From Novosphingobium sp. AP12 (GTDB lineage: Bacteria > Pseudomonadota > Alphaproteobacteria > Sphingomonadales > Sphingomonadaceae): 43,880 nt of DNA. The notes beneath the pieces were generated by a model. The model was not told the DNA's origin. It saw only the letters and a list, made by a program, of their open reading frames with translations, and searched no databases. Shown here piece by piece: positions 8,353-19,165 of the stretch; the stretch's first letter is position 1; the number at the start of each line of letters is the position of its first letter. Position numbers and translations under genes: made by a program. The stretch spans positions 1 through 43,880 of the forward strand of contig NZ_AKKE01000124.1 in NCBI RefSeq assembly GCF_000281975.1, read 5' to 3'.

Positions 8353-8443
8353 TTTGCCGTCGTGTCATCCCTGCAAAAGACGATTCGTGCCCACGATACG
8401 AAGGGGCCAACCCCGCGAAGGCCCATGGAAGGGATAGCCTGAA

Positions 8444-9346
8444 ATGAAGACCCTGACTCACCTCGACCGATTGGAGGCCGAGGCCATCCACATCATTCGG
8501 GAAGTCGTCGCCGAGGCGGACAAGCCGGTGATGCTCTACTCGGTCGGCAAGGACAGCGCCGTGATGCTGCACCTCGCGCGCAAGGCGTTCTATCCCTCGC
8601 CGCCGCCGTTTCCGCTGCTCCACGTCGACACGACCTGGAAGTTCAAGGCGATGTACGAACTGCGCGACAAGATGGCGCAGGATTCCGGCATGGACCTGCT
8701 GGTCTACCAGAACCCCGAAGCGGCCGAGAAGGGCATCAACCCGTTCGATCACGGCGCGCTCCACACCGACATGTGGAAGACCGAAGGCCTCAAGCAGGCG
8801 CTCGACAAGTACGGCTTCGACGCGGCCTTCGGCGGCGCCCGCCGCGACGAGGAGAAGAGCCGCGCCAAGGAGCGCATCTTCTCGTTCCGCACCTCGTCGC
8901 ACGGCTGGGACCCGAAGAACCAGCGCCCGGAGCTGTGGAACCTCTACAATGCCCGCAAGGCCAAGGGCGAGTCGATCCGCGTCTTCCCGATCTCGAACTG
9001 GACCGAGCTCGACATCTGGCAGTACATCCACCTCAACGACATCCCGATCGTACCGCTCTACTTCGCCGGCGTGCGCCCCACCGTGGAGCGCGACGGCATG
9101 CTGCTGATGGTCGACGACGACCGCTTCCCGCTGCAGCCCGGCGAAGAGCCCGTGATGCGTTCGATCCGCTTCCGCACGCTCGGCTGCTACCCGCTGACCG
9201 GCGCCGTCGAAAGCACGGCCAGCACGCTCCCCGAGGTGATCCAGGAAACCCTGCTCACCACCACGTCCGAGCGGCAGGGCCGCGCCATCGACAAGGATGC
9301 CGGCGGCGCCGGCATGGAAGTCAAGAAGCAGCAGGGGTACTTCTGA
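8444..9346 (+). CDS. cysD: Sulfate adenylyltransferase subunit 2
   Basis: 300-residue ATP-pyrophosphatase-fold subunit of ATP sulfurylase, which with CysN makes adenosine 5'-phosphosulfate from sulfate and ATP. The PP-loop [17 protein letters not shown] begins at residue 33. The rest is textbook Cys[45 protein letters not shown], and the [14 protein letters not shown] region. Length equals the family norm. The ATG at 8444 has GGAAGGGA about ten bases upstream. Its stop overlaps the next start by one base (TGATG), so cysD and cysNC are translationally coupled. Confidence 0.97.
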   Translation: MKTLTHLDRLEAEAIHIIREVVAEADKPVMLYSVGKDSAVMLHLARKAFYPSPPPFPLLHVDTTWKFKAMYELRDKMAQDSGMDLLVYQNPEAAEKGINPFDHGALHTDMWKTEGLKQALDKYGFDAAFGGARRDEEKSRAKERIFSFRTSSHGWDPKNQRPELWNLYNARKAKGESIRVFPISNWTELDIWQYIHLNDIPIVPLYFAGVRPTVERDGMLLMVDDDRFPLQPGEEPVMRSIRFRTLGCYPLTGAVESTASTLPEVIQETLLTTTSERQGRAIDKDAGGAGMEVKKQQGYF

Positions 9347-11283
9347 TGTCCGATATCGAAACCAAGGACGCCGTCTACGTCACTGACCAGCTGATCGCCG
9401 ACGACATCGACGCGTACCTCGTGAGTCACGAGCACAAGACGATGCTGCGCTTCATCACCTGCGGCAGCGTCGATGACGGCAAGTCCACGCTGATCGGGCG
9501 GATGCTTTACGATTCGAAGATGATCTTCGAGGATCAGCTCGACGCGCTCTCTGCCGATTCCAAGAAGGTCGGCACCCAAGGCCAGGAAATCGACTTCGCG
9601 CTGCTGGTCGACGGTCTCGCCGCCGAGCGCGAGCAGGGCATCACCATCGACGTGGCCTATCGCTTCTTCAACACCGAGAAGCGCAAGTTCATCGTCGCCG
9701 ACTGCCCCGGCCACGAGCAGTACACCCGCAACATGGTGACCGGCGCCTCGACCGCCGACCTTGCCGTGATCCTGATCGACGCGCGCAAGGGCGTGCTGGT
9801 GCAGACGCGCCGCCACTCGTACCTGTGCCACCTGATCGGCATCAAGAACATCGTCCTGGCCGTCAACAAGATGGACCTGGTCGACTACGACGAGGCCGTG
9901 TTCGACGCCATCGTCAAGGACTACACCGAGTTCGCGTCCTCGATCGGGATCGAGAGCTTCACCGCGATGCCGATCTCCGGCTTCAAGGGCGACAACATCA
10001 CGACGCTCTCGGAGAACACGCCCTGGTACAAGGGCCCCAAGTACCCCGGCATCACGCTGGTCGAACACCTCGAAACCGTCGAGGTCCTGTCCTCGGTCGA
10101 TGCCGACAAGCCGTTCCGCATGCCGGTGCAGTGGGTCAACCGCCCGAACCTCGACTTCCGCGGCTTCTCGGGGCTCATCGCCACGGGCGGAGTCAAGGCC
10201 GGCGACAAGATCCGCGTCCTGCCCTCCGGCAAGACCAGCACGATCACCCGCGTCGTCACCTTCGACGGCGACCTTGACGAAGCGGTTGCCGGCCAGTCCG
10301 TCACGGTGTGCTTCGAGGACGAGATCGACTGCTCGCGCGGGTCGGTCATCTCGGTCGCGGACAATCCGCCGCAGACCGCCGACCAGTTCGACGCGACGTT
10401 CGTGTGGCTGGCCGACGAGGCCCTGATCCCGGGCCGGGCCTACTGGCTCAAGCTCGGCACGCAGATGGTCTCGGCCACCGTCCAGGAGCCCAAGTACACG
10501 GTCAACGTGAACACCATGGAGCACATGGCGGCCAAGACGCTCGAACTGAACGCCATCGGCGTGGCCGAGCTGACCACCGACAAGCAGATCGTGTTCGAGG
10601 CCTATGCCGACAACCGCACGCTTGGCGGGTTCATCCTGATCGACAAGATGACCAATGCCACCGTCGCTGCGGGCATGATCAACTTCTCGCTGCGCCGTTC
10701 GCAGAACGTCCATTGGCAGGCCGTCGACATCGATCGCAGGCAGCACGCCAACCTCAAGAACCAGAAGCCGGCCGTGCTGTGGTTCACCGGGCTCTCGGGC
10801 TCGGGCAAGTCGACCATCGCCAACCTCGTCGAGAAGAAGCTGCACCGGATGAACCGGCACACCTTCCTGCTCGACGGCGACAACGTGCGCCACGGGCTCA
10901 ACAAGGACCTCGGCTTCACCGAGGCGGACCGCATCGAGAACATCCGCCGCGTCGGCGAAGTCGCCAAGCTGATGACCGACGGCGGTCTCATCGTGATAAC
11001 CGCCTTCATCTCACCGTTCCAGGCGGACCGCGAGATGGTGCGCTCGATGCTGCCCGAGGGCGAGTTCATCGAGGTGTTCATCGACACCCCGCTGAAGGTC
11101 GCCGAGGCGCGCGACGTCAAGGGCCTCTACAAGAAGGCGCGTTCCGGGGAGCTCAAGAACTTCACCGGCATCGACAGCCCGTACGAGGCACCGCGCAACC
11201 CTGAGGTTCGCATCGACACCACCGTGCTGTCGCCGGAAGACGCCGCCAACCTCATCGTCGACACCCTGCTGGGTGACGCCTGA
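9346..11283 (+). CDS. cysNC: Bifunctional sulfate adenylyltransferase subunit 1 / adenylylsulfate kinase
   Basis: 645-residue fusion. The N-terminal CysN GTPase has SVDDGKST (residues 41-48), [12 protein letters not shown] and NKMDLVD, with EF-Tu-like barrels after it. The C-terminal CysC kinase begins near residue 475 with P-loop GLSGSGKS (482-489), then [11 protein letters not shown] and [10 protein letters not shown]. The product is PAPS, used for sulfate reduction or for sulfotransferases. The ATG at 9346 overlaps the cysD stop; the longer frame from 8773 is only the overlapping alternative frame inside cysD. The stop at 11281-11283 overlaps the cysQ start by one base. No cysH or cysIJ is in the window, so the assimilatory branch must lie elsewhere if present. 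Confidence 0.97.
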   Translation: MSDIETKDAVYVTDQLIADDIDAYLVSHEHKTMLRFITCGSVDDGKSTLIGRMLYDSKMIFEDQLDALSADSKKVGTQGQEIDFALLVDGLAAEREQGITIDVAYRFFNTEKRKFIVADCPGHEQYTRNMVTGASTADLAVILIDARKGVLVQTRRHSYLCHLIGIKNIVLAVNKMDLVDYDEAVFDAIVKDYTEFASSIGIESFTAMPISGFKGDNITTLSENTPWYKGPKYPGITLVEHLETVEVLSSVDADKPFRMPVQWVNRPNLDFRGFSGLIATGGVKAGDKIRVLPSGKTSTITRVVTFDGDLDEAVAGQSVTVCFEDEIDCSRGSVISVADNPPQTADQFDATFVWLADEALIPGRAYWLKLGTQMVSATVQEPKYTVNVNTMEHMAAKTLELNAIGVAELTTDKQIVFEAYADNRTLGGFILIDKMTNATVAAGMINFSLRRSQNVHWQAVDIDRRQHANLKNQKPAVLWFTGLSGSGKSTIANLVEKKLHRMNRHTFLLDGDNVRHGLNKDLGFTEADRIENIRRVGEVAKLMTDGGLIVITAFISPFQADREMVRSMLPEGEFIEVFIDTPLKVAEARDVKGLYKKARSGELKNFTGIDSPYEAPRNPEVRIDTTVLSPEDAANLIVDTLLGDA

Positions 11284-12020
11284 TGTCGTATAGCGACGGT
11301 GATCTCGCCGCGAAGCTGGCCGACGAGGCGGGCAAGATCCTTCTCTCGGTACGCGAGTCGGGCCTTTTCGGGGGCAAGGCCCTCGGCAAGGCCGGCGACC
11401 AGACCGCGAACCAGTTCCTCTGCCACGCGCTGCGTGAGCAGAGGCCCGAGGATGGCCTGCTGTCCGAGGAGGAGAAGGACAACGCCGATCGTCTCGCCAA
11501 GAGCCGGGTGTGGATCGTCGACCCGGTCGACGGCACCCGCGAATACGGCGAGGCGCGGGCCGACTGGGCGGTCCATGTCGGCATGGCGGTGGACGGCGTG
11601 CCGGTGCTCGGCGCGGTCGCTCTGCCGGGCGCGGACCTCGTGCTGCGTTCGGATGAGCCGGGCGACATCCCGGCCGCGCCCGAGGTGCTGCGCATGGTGG
11701 TGAGCCGCACCCGTCCGGCCAAGGAGGCCACCGGCGTCGCCGAGGCGATCGGGGCCGAGCTGGTGCCGATGGGCTCGGCCGGGGCCAAGGCCATGGCGAT
11801 CCTGCTCGGGCAGGCGGACATCTACCTCCACTCGGGCGGCCAGTATGAATGGGATAGCTGCGCGCCTGCCGCCGTCGCGCTCGGCTGGGGTCTCCACGTG
11901 TCGAGGATCGACGGCTCGCCGCTGGTCTACAACCGGGAGGACGTGTACATGCCCGACCTGCTGATCTGCCGGAAGGAACATGCCGACATGGTCTTGCGCG
12001 AGGTCAAGGCGTTCCTCTGA
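11283..12020 (+). CDS. cysQ: 3'(2'),5'-bisphosphate nucleotidase (CysQ)
   Basis: 245-residue lithium-sensitive phosphatase of the inositol-monophosphatase superfamily. It hydrolyses 3'-phosphoadenosine 5'-phosphate (PAP), the by-product of PAPS use, back to AMP. Motifs: LLSEEEK (metal-binding Glu62/Glu63), WIVDPVDGT (residues 77-85) and WDSCAPAAVALGWG. Somewhat shorter than the longest CysQ proteins but complete at both ends. Third gene of the cys operon, with its ATG overlapping the cysNC stop. Its linkage to PAPS synthesis is common and functionally sensible, since PAP build-up inhibits sulfotransferases. Confidence 0.94.
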   Translation: MSYSDGDLAAKLADEAGKILLSVRESGLFGGKALGKAGDQTANQFLCHALREQRPEDGLLSEEEKDNADRLAKSRVWIVDPVDGTREYGEARADWAVHVGMAVDGVPVLGAVALPGADLVLRSDEPGDIPAAPEVLRMVVSRTRPAKEATGVAEAIGAELVPMGSAGAKAMAILLGQADIYLHSGGQYEWDSCAPAAVALGWGLHVSRIDGSPLVYNREDVYMPDLLICRKEHADMVLREVKAFL

Positions 12021-12024
12021 TAGT

Positions 12025-12130
12025 CCCGTCGTCCCGGACTTGATCCGGGACCGCTTGGCTAGCCGCACTCACCTCTCGGCGAGCCGCGCCTGAAGATTCG
12101 CCAGCGGTCCCGGTCGAGGCTGGGACGACG
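12025..12130. repeat. Pair of palindromic repeats in inverted arrangement
   Basis: Left element: GTCCCGGA (12031-12038), CTTGA loop, TCCGGGAC (12044-12051), followed by CGCT. A right element contains AGCGGTCCC and ends GGGACGACG. The outer CGTCGTCCC (12027-12035) pairs with GGGACGACG (12122-12130), so the block forms a large inverted repeat. It follows cysQ in the 192-base gap before the TetR gene and may end the cys transcript. A single related element is at 31891. Confidence 0.8.
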
Positions 12131-12212
12131 ATCATTCCGGCGATGATCATCAACATTGTCGTTCAGTAACCGTCCGGCTATAGCCACGCCCTTTCCGGTT
12201 CAAGGGGCAGCA

Positions 12213-12884
12213 ATGGAAGTCAGGACCAGGCGCAGGGTGCGCGACCCCGCGGCGACGCGCGAGACGATCCTCGAAGCGGCCAGTAACCTGCTTGCCAAGG
12301 ATGGGCTCGAGGGTGTCAGTCTCTCGGCCGTTGCCCACCTTGCCGCCGTCAACCGGGGCACGGCCTACCAGCATTTCGAGACGCGCGAGAAGCTGATCGA
12401 GGCCACCATTCAATGGGTTTCGGACAAGCTGTTCCTCGCTGTTTTCGGCGACCCTGCGACCATCGGCGAACGCCGTGTCGAGGAAGTCGATACCGCCGCG
12501 CTTACCGAGCGCCTCTGTGGTTTTGCTATGGAAAATCCGGAAATCTGCCGCGTCTGGCTGCAGCAGGTGCTGGCCTCGCCCGATCCGAGCCAGGACCCGT
12601 TCTGGCGAGAGTATGCCGGTTCGCTCCAGCGGTTCGCAGACACGAAGCTGGCGATGCCGGGCGTTGACAGCGAGGTGCTGGCGGTCATGAACCTTGCGGG
12701 CGTGTTCTTCTGGCCGATCTTCGCGCGCTCCCACGCGGCGAACGAGGACGAGCGCAACCACCTCTCGCACCGCTTCACGCACGAAATCCTGCGCTTGTCG
12801 ATGTACGGCTCGATGAACGCCCAGCGCTTCCCGGAAGTCGCGGCGCGGCTGGCGGCGGGGGAGGCCGGCAAGGCAGCGGGTTAG
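12213..12884 (+). CDS. TetR-family transcriptional regulator
   Basis: 223-residue TetR-type repressor. The N-terminal helix-turn-helix is clear: RETILEAASNLLAKDGLEGVS, then AVAHLAAVNRGTAYQHFETREKLIEATI. The ligand-binding C-terminal half is unassigned. The ATG at 12213 follows AAGGGGCAGC; an upstream TTG at 12156 would add an implausible N-terminus. It lies between the cys operon and the AcuI-like gene, co-directional with the latter and separated from it by 178 bases. It is a candidate regulator of the acyl-CoA block downstream, but the operator is not evident. Confidence 0.88.
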   Translation: MEVRTRRRVRDPAATRETILEAASNLLAKDGLEGVSLSAVAHLAAVNRGTAYQHFETREKLIEATIQWVSDKLFLAVFGDPATIGERRVEEVDTAALTERLCGFAMENPEICRVWLQQVLASPDPSQDPFWREYAGSLQRFADTKLAMPGVDSEVLAVMNLAGVFFWPIFARSHAANEDERNHLSHRFTHEILRLSMYGSMNAQRFPEVAARLAAGEAGKAAG

Positions 12885-13062
12885 GTTCCTTCCAAGGGGT
12901 GACGGGTGATATCTGCACCTCTGGGTCATTCTATTTCGCCTCGGCGATGCCGCGCTGCAGCGGCATTGACGCCGGCCCTCCGATCCCGTCAGCAGGACAA
13001 GCACATTTTCGGCGCGTGATCCCGCGATGGGGTCGCCGCGCCTGCCGAGGAGGGAATTGCCC

Positions 13063-14046
<984 letters not shown>

Positions 14047-14119
14047 TCGACCGTCGGGTGGGCCGGTGACCCATGGGAATCCGGCCCGCCCGCACTGCAA
14101 CATAAACGACGAGGATGGC

Positions 14120-15838
14120 ATGACGGGTTCGGTCGAGGTTGTGGACGGACTGTCCATCGTTCACGGGATTCCGCTCGGCGAGGAGCAGGGCATCGGCGCG
14201 TTGACGCTGGGTGGCTACGTGCGCGAGATCGCGGAGCGCTTCGGCCCGAACGAGGCGGCGGTGATCCACTTGGACGGCGAAGTCCTGCGCTGGACTTACG
14301 ACGAGCTTTACGCGCGCTCGATGGAGGTCGCGAAGTCGCTCATCGCGCTGGGGACGGGCAAAGGCACCCGCGTCGGCATCCTCATGACCAACCGGCTGGA
14401 GTTCCTCTCCGCCGCCTTCGGCGCCGCGCTGGCGGGCTGCGTGGCGACGCCGATCAGCACCTTCTTCACGCCGACCGAACTCGAAGTCGTTCTCAAGGCC
14501 TCGGGCGTCTCGGTCCTGCTGCTTGAGCGCAAGGTGCTCAAGAAGGACTTCGCCGAGATGCTGGCGGGCCTCGAGCCCGAAGTGCTGACCAGCGAGCCCG
14601 GCGAGCTGGTATCGCGCAAGTTCCCGTTCCTGCGCTACGCTGCCATGATCGACGACGAGCAGCCGCTTGGCATGATCGAGGGCTTGGGCGCCTTCCTCGC
14701 GCGAGGTAAGAGCGTTTTCGAGGATCTGGTGCTCGCGGCAAGCGACGCGGTGGCGCCGTCCGACCCCGGCATCCTGCTGTTCTCCTCAGGGTCAACCGGC
14801 AAGGCCAAGGGCATCCTCAGCGCCCACCGCGCCGTCTGCCTGCAGCTCTGGCGCTGGCCGCAGTGGTACGCGATCCAGGATGAACTGCCCGCGCGGACGT
14901 GGTCGGCGAACGGCTTCTTCTGGTCGGGCAACTTCACCATGGCGCTGGGCGGCACCCTGTCGCGCGGCGGCAGCCTCGTTCTCCAGCGCTGGTTCGACGC
15001 GGCTGAGGCGCTCGACCTCATGGCGAAGGAAAAGGCCAACATGGCGCTTGCCTGGCCGCACCAATGGGCGCAGCTGGAAGCGGCGCCCAACTACCTCGAC
15101 GTCGATCTGTCGTCGCTGGTATACGTCTGCCAGAACCAGCCCATTTCCCGCCAGCCCACCGTGTCGAGCCAGTGGCTGGAGCCTGGCCAGGCCTACGGCA
15201 ACACCGAGACGTTCACGCTGATCTCGGTCTATCCGGCGGGCACTCCGGAAAACATCGCCGGCAAGTCGCACGGCATCCCGACGGCAGGCTCCACGATCAA
15301 GATCGTCGAGCCCATGACCGGCGTCATCATGCCGCTGGGCGAGCGCGGCGAGATCGCGGTCAAGGGCCCCACGCTGATGCTGGGCTACCTCGGGATACCG
15401 CTCGATGAATCCCTCGACGGCGAAGGTTTCCTGCGCACGGCCGACGGCGGCTATGTGGACGAGCAGGGCCGCCTGTTCTGGGAAGGCCGCCTCAACGACA
15501 TCATCAAGACCGGCGGCGCCAACGTCTCGCCGCTTGAAATCGACGAGGTCATCCGCGCTCATCCTGAGGTCAAGGTCTCGCAGACCGTGGGCGTGCACGA
15601 CGAGCTGCTGGGCGAAGTGGTCGTCACCTGCATCGTCCCGGTCGAAGGCGCAAGCCCGAGCGCGGAGGCGATCCGCGATTTCGCCAAGGCCAAGCTCTCC
15701 AGCTACAAGCTCCCGCGCCGCGTGCTGTTTGTCGCCGAAACAGACCTCAAGACCACCGGCAGCGCTAAGATCAAGACCGCCGACCTGCGCAAGCTGGCAG
15801 CCGAACGCCTGGCCGAGATGGACGGCGCGGCGGCATGA
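14120..15838 (+). CDS. AMP-dependent acyl-CoA synthetase/ligase
   Basis: 572-residue ANL-superfamily ligase that activates a carboxylate through an acyl-AMP. The ATP loop SSGSTGKAKG is at residues 222-231; QAYGNTET, the hinge region GRLFWEGRLNDIIKTGGANV, and a C-terminal catalytic lysine in TGSAKIKTADL are all present. The acyl chain cannot be told. The ATG at 14120 is preceded by GAGG at 6 bases; an out-of-frame ATG lies just before it. The stop overlaps the start of the SnoaL-like gene by four bases (ATGA), so the two are translated together. Confidence 0.9.
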   Translation: MTGSVEVVDGLSIVHGIPLGEEQGIGALTLGGYVREIAERFGPNEAAVIHLDGEVLRWTYDELYARSMEVAKSLIALGTGKGTRVGILMTNRLEFLSAAFGAALAGCVATPISTFFTPTELEVVLKASGVSVLLLERKVLKKDFAEMLAGLEPEVLTSEPGELVSRKFPFLRYAAMIDDEQPLGMIEGLGAFLARGKSVFEDLVLAASDAVAPSDPGILLFSSGSTGKAKGILSAHRAVCLQLWRWPQWYAIQDELPARTWSANGFFWSGNFTMALGGTLSRGGSLVLQRWFDAAEALDLMAKEKANMALAWPHQWAQLEAAPNYLDVDLSSLVYVCQNQPISRQPTVSSQWLEPGQAYGNTETFTLISVYPAGTPENIAGKSHGIPTAGSTIKIVEPMTGVIMPLGERGEIAVKGPTLMLGYLGIPLDESLDGEGFLRTADGGYVDEQGRLFWEGRLNDIIKTGGANVSPLEIDEVIRAHPEVKVSQTVGVHDELLGEVVVTCIVPVEGASPSAEAIRDFAKAKLSSYKLPRRVLFVAETDLKTTGSAKIKTADLRKLAAERLAEMDGAAA

Positions 15839-16251
15839 CCCCCGACTTCGCCGACTGGCTCGCCATCTGCAACCTCAAGGCCGCCTACTGCCGTCTGCTC
15901 GACACCAAGGATTGGGAGGGCTGGAAGGCCCTGTTCACGGAGGACTGCGTGGTGGACACCACCCCCAGCGGGGGGACGGTGGAGGAAGGGCGCGAACAAT
16001 TCGTGGCGATGGTCAGCCGCTCGCTGGCGGATGCGAAGACCGCGCACCAGATCCATGCGCCGCAGATCACCGTCGAGGGCGACACGGCGCAGGTCGTCTG
16101 GGCGATGCAGGACCGCGTCATCAAGGACGACTTCGCCCTCACCGGCTACGGCCACTACCACGAGACCTGCGTACGCACGCCCGAGGGTTGGAAGATCGCC
16201 CGGCAGACGCTCACCCGCCTGATCGTCGAGATGGACAAGCCCCAGGGCTGA
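15835..16251 (+). CDS. SnoaL/NTF2-like fold protein
   Basis: 138-residue alpha+beta barrel protein of the nuclear-transport-factor-2 superfamily. Typical features are the opening ICNLKAAYCRLLDTKDWEGW, the FTEDCVVDTTPSG stretch, and the closing YGHYHETCVRTPEGWKIARQTLTRL. Such proteins act as isomerases, dehydratases or ligand binders, often in aromatic or steroid breakdown; no catalytic role can be fixed here. It overlaps the acyl-CoA synthetase by four bases and so probably works on the same substrate series. Confidence 0.85.
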   Translation: MTPDFADWLAICNLKAAYCRLLDTKDWEGWKALFTEDCVVDTTPSGGTVEEGREQFVAMVSRSLADAKTAHQIHAPQITVEGDTAQVVWAMQDRVIKDDFALTGYGHYHETCVRTPEGWKIARQTLTRLIVEMDKPQG

Positions 16252-16299
16252 AACCGAATTGTCTGGTCAATCCTAAGCAGGCTCATTAGTCCTTCCTCG

Positions 16300-16746
16300 A
16301 TGGAACGCAGGGTGGGCACGGTCCTGGGACAAGTCTCGCGCCTCATGCGGCGCGCTTTCGATGAGCGTGCGCGCGAGATCGGGGTGACGCGCCCGCAGTG
16401 GCAGGTGCTTGGCGTGCTGCGCCGTTACGAAGGTATCCGCCAGGCGGGCCTTGCCGAAATCCTCGAGGTCGAGCCGATCACTGCCGGGCGTATGATCGAC
16501 CGCATGCAGGATGCCGGCCTCGTCGAACGCCGCGCGGACCCTTCCGACCGCCGCGCCTGGAACCTCCACCTCACCAGGCGGGGGGACGAGATGATCGAAC
16601 GCCTTCAGCCGCTCGCCATCGAGACCTCGGAAGAGGCACTGGCGGGCGTCAGCGATGCCGACAAGGCGCAGCTCCTCGCGACGCTGGAGACCATCCTCGG
16701 CAACCTCACGGGCAAGCCCGCGACGAGCGACCCGCTCGACAGCTGA
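16300..16746 (+). CDS. MarR-family transcriptional regulator
   Basis: 148-residue winged-helix regulator: TRPQWQVLGVLRRYEG, GLAEILEVEPITAGRMIDRM, then the wing ERRADPSDRRAWNLHLT. The ATG at 16300 is the first standard start in the frame, since a stop codon closes it at 16249-16251. No ribosome-binding site is seen, and an AT-rich CATTAG lies 11 bases before it, so a leaderless message is possible. It lies between the acyl-CoA synthetase operon and the SDR-aldehyde dehydrogenase pair and could regulate either. Confidence 0.87.
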   Translation: MERRVGTVLGQVSRLMRRAFDERAREIGVTRPQWQVLGVLRRYEGIRQAGLAEILEVEPITAGRMIDRMQDAGLVERRADPSDRRAWNLHLTRRGDEMIERLQPLAIETSEEALAGVSDADKAQLLATLETILGNLTGKPATSDPLDS

Positions 16747-16882
16747 GTTATCGCCGGGGCGCGTCGCGAGCCACCCGCATCGAACCATCGTGGCCGCGAT
16801 AGGCTGGCCGTTGCCTGTTCGCTATGATGCTGGAAAGCAGTCGGACCCGGCATGACGGGCAACCGATCACCTGGGAGGAACT

Positions 16883-17620
16883 GTGGGTAAGACGATCGTC
16901 ATCACCGGCGCCGGAGCCGGTCTCGGCAAGGCCCTCGCGCGGCGCTTCGCGGACGAGGGCGAGACTGTTATCCTGCTCGGCCGCACCCTTTCCAAGGTCC
17001 AGGCCGTCGCCGAGGAACTGGGCGGCGCCGCGCTCGCGGTGGAGTGCGATGTCGCCAGCGCCGATTCCGTGCGCACCGCCTTTGCCGCGATCGCCGAGAA
17101 GCACCCGAAGATAGACGTGCTGATCAACAACGCCGGCATCTACGAACCCTTCACGATCGCCGAGGCGACCGACCGGCAGATCGACTCGATCATCGCGACC
17201 AATCTCAGCGGCCCGATCTACTGCTGCCGCTCAGCCATACCGATGATGGAGCGGGGCGGCCTCATCATCAACGTCGGCAGCGAGTCGGTCACCGTGCCTT
17301 TCGTGATGCTGTCGCTCTACCAGTGCAGCAAGGCGGGACTGGAAATGTTCACGACCTCGCTCGAGGCGGAGCTGGAGGAATCGGGCATCCGGGTCGCCCT
17401 GCTGCGCGCCGGGCCGATGTACGACGAGGGCAAGGATTCTCCCAACTGGGACCGTGATGCTGCGATGCGCTTCCACATGGGCTGCGCGAAGAACGGCCTC
17501 GACCTGCGCACCCGCGCGGTCTCGCATTCCAATTCGGTCACTGGCGTGTTCCGCGCAGTCATCGATCTTCCCCCTGACGTGCGGGTGTCCCACGTCTCTA
17601 TCGGCGCCCGCACGGCCTGA
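16883..17620 (+). CDS. Short-chain dehydrogenase/reductase (SDR)
   Basis: 245-residue classical SDR. Cofactor loop TGAGAGLGKA near residue 8, VECDVAS, NNAGIYE, and catalytic Tyr-X3-Lys in LYQCSKAGLEMF. Substrate unknown. The start is GTG at 16883, chosen because GGGAGGAA precedes it and because the family N-terminus (KTIVITGAG) begins there. It is followed after 41 bases by an aldehyde dehydrogenase, so the pair could oxidise an alcohol through the aldehyde to an acid. The C-terminal half (RFHMGCAKNGLDLRTRAVS) is less conserved than usual. Confidence 0.89.
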   Translation: MGKTIVITGAGAGLGKALARRFADEGETVILLGRTLSKVQAVAEELGGAALAVECDVASADSVRTAFAAIAEKHPKIDVLINNAGIYEPFTIAEATDRQIDSIIATNLSGPIYCCRSAIPMMERGGLIINVGSESVTVPFVMLSLYQCSKAGLEMFTTSLEAELEESGIRVALLRAGPMYDEGKDSPNWDRDAAMRFHMGCAKNGLDLRTRAVSHSNSVTGVFRAVIDLPPDVRVSHVSIGARTA

Positions 17621-17661
17621 GCGTCATTCCAGTCCTAGATTTTCTCGCCAAGGATCCTCTC

Positions 17662-19143
17662 ATGACCACTCTCCCCGACGCAAAGCTCTATATCGACGGC
17701 AAGCTGCGCGACGCGACCGGCGGCGCCACGTTCGACATCATCAGCCCCTGGACGGGTGAGCCGGTCGGCAAGGCGGCCGACGCCACCGCCGCCGACGTCG
17801 AAGAAGCGATCGCCGCCGCCCGCCGCGCTTTCGACGAGACCGATTGGTCGACCAACGTCGAAAAGCGCGTCGCACTGGTGACGAAATACCGCGAACTGTT
17901 CGAGCGCGAGCGCGCCCGCGTCGGCCAGCTGGCCATCCACGAAGCCGGCGCCGCGCAGGGTGCGGTCACCCGCGCCCACGTCGACATGGCGCTCGACGGA
18001 TGGGACGAATACATGAACGTGTTCGGCAAGCTGGAATGGGAAAAGGACTACGGCGAGAAGCCCGCGTTCGGCTTCATTCACAAGCGCGTCGGCCTGCGCG
18101 AGGCGGTCGGCGTGGTTGGTGCTATCACGCCCTGGAACGTGCCGCTCTACGTCAACATCGGGAAGGTCGTGGCGGCGCTGCTGGCGGGCTGCACCGTTAT
18201 CCTCAAGCCGGCGCCGAACACGCCGGGCATGGGCGCGATCTTCGGTGAGCTGGCCGAGGAAGCCGGCTTCCCGGCCGGCGTCATCAACGTCGTGTTCGGC
18301 GCCGATCCGGCACTGGCGGGTGAAATGCTCGTCACCGACCCGCGCGTCGACCTGATTTCGTTCACCGGCTCCACCGGCGTCGGCAAGCGCATCATGGAAC
18401 AGGGCGCGCCGACGCTGAAGCGCGTGTTCCTCGAACTGGGCGGCAAGTCGGCCAAGATCGTGCTCGACGATGCGCCGAACTTCACGATGGACGTGGCGAT
18501 GACCATGCTGGTCTTCCACGCCGGACAAGGCTGTGCCGTCCAGTCCCGCCTGCTAGTGCCCAAGAGCCGCTACGAGGAGGCCAAGGCCATCCTCAAGGGC
18601 GCCTATGGCAACTTCGGCGACAACTGGGGCGATGTCGCCAACCCCGCGCACATCATGGGCCCGGTCGTCTCCAGGCGCCAGATGGAGCGGGTGAAAAGCT
18701 ATATTGACCTTGGCCAGGAGGAAGGCGCGACTCTGCTGGCGGGCGGCAACATCCGTCCTGACAAGGGCGGCGGCTGGTTCGTGGAGCCGACCTGCTTCGT
18801 CGATGTCACCAACGACATGCGCATTGCTCAGGAGGAGATCTTCGGCCCGGTCCTGGTGGTCATCCCCTACGAGGACGACGAGGACGCGATCCGCATTTCG
18901 AACGACAACGCCTACGGCCTGTCGGGCGGCGTCTCGGGCAGCCACGACCGCGCCATGAACATCGCCCGCCGGATCAAGACCGGCTCGATGAGCGTCAACA
19001 ACGGCATGTGCATCGCCGGCGACATTCCCTTCGGCGGCTTCAAGGCCAGCGGCATGGGCCGTGAATGGGGCCTCGAGGGCATCGAGGAATACACCGACGT
19101 CAAGATGCTGGCCTGGCCGGTCGGGCAGGTCGAGCCCGCCTGA
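17662..19143 (+). CDS. NAD(P)-dependent aldehyde dehydrogenase
   Basis: 493-residue ALDH-superfamily enzyme of normal length, oxidising an aldehyde to the acid. Motifs: AITPWNVPLY, KPAPNTPG, FTGSTGVGKRI (residues 234-244), catalytic base Glu258 in LELGGKSA, catalytic Cys291 in HAGQGCAVQSRL, and EEIFGPVLVVIPYED. The C-terminus PFGGFKASGMGREWGLEGIE is standard. The ATG at 17662 is preceded by AAGGATCC. Co-directional with the SDR upstream and a TetR gene 22 bases downstream, so it is probably in one transcription unit with its regulator. Confidence 0.93.
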   Translation: MTTLPDAKLYIDGKLRDATGGATFDIISPWTGEPVGKAADATAADVEEAIAAARRAFDETDWSTNVEKRVALVTKYRELFERERARVGQLAIHEAGAAQGAVTRAHVDMALDGWDEYMNVFGKLEWEKDYGEKPAFGFIHKRVGLREAVGVVGAITPWNVPLYVNIGKVVAALLAGCTVILKPAPNTPGMGAIFGELAEEAGFPAGVINVVFGADPALAGEMLVTDPRVDLISFTGSTGVGKRIMEQGAPTLKRVFLELGGKSAKIVLDDAPNFTMDVAMTMLVFHAGQGCAVQSRLLVPKSRYEEAKAILKGAYGNFGDNWGDVANPAHIMGPVVSRRQMERVKSYIDLGQEEGATLLAGGNIRPDKGGGWFVEPTCFVDVTNDMRIAQEEIFGPVLVVIPYEDDEDAIRISNDNAYGLSGGVSGSHDRAMNIARRIKTGSMSVNNGMCIAGDIPFGGFKASGMGREWGLEGIEEYTDVKMLAWPVGQVEPA

Positions 19144-19165
19144 ACCACGGCTCAGGGGGGGATCT

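Noticed and set aside
10308..11204. 298-codon frame inside cysNC
   Set aside because: It overlaps the clear CysN/CysC coding sequence in another frame and has shadow composition.
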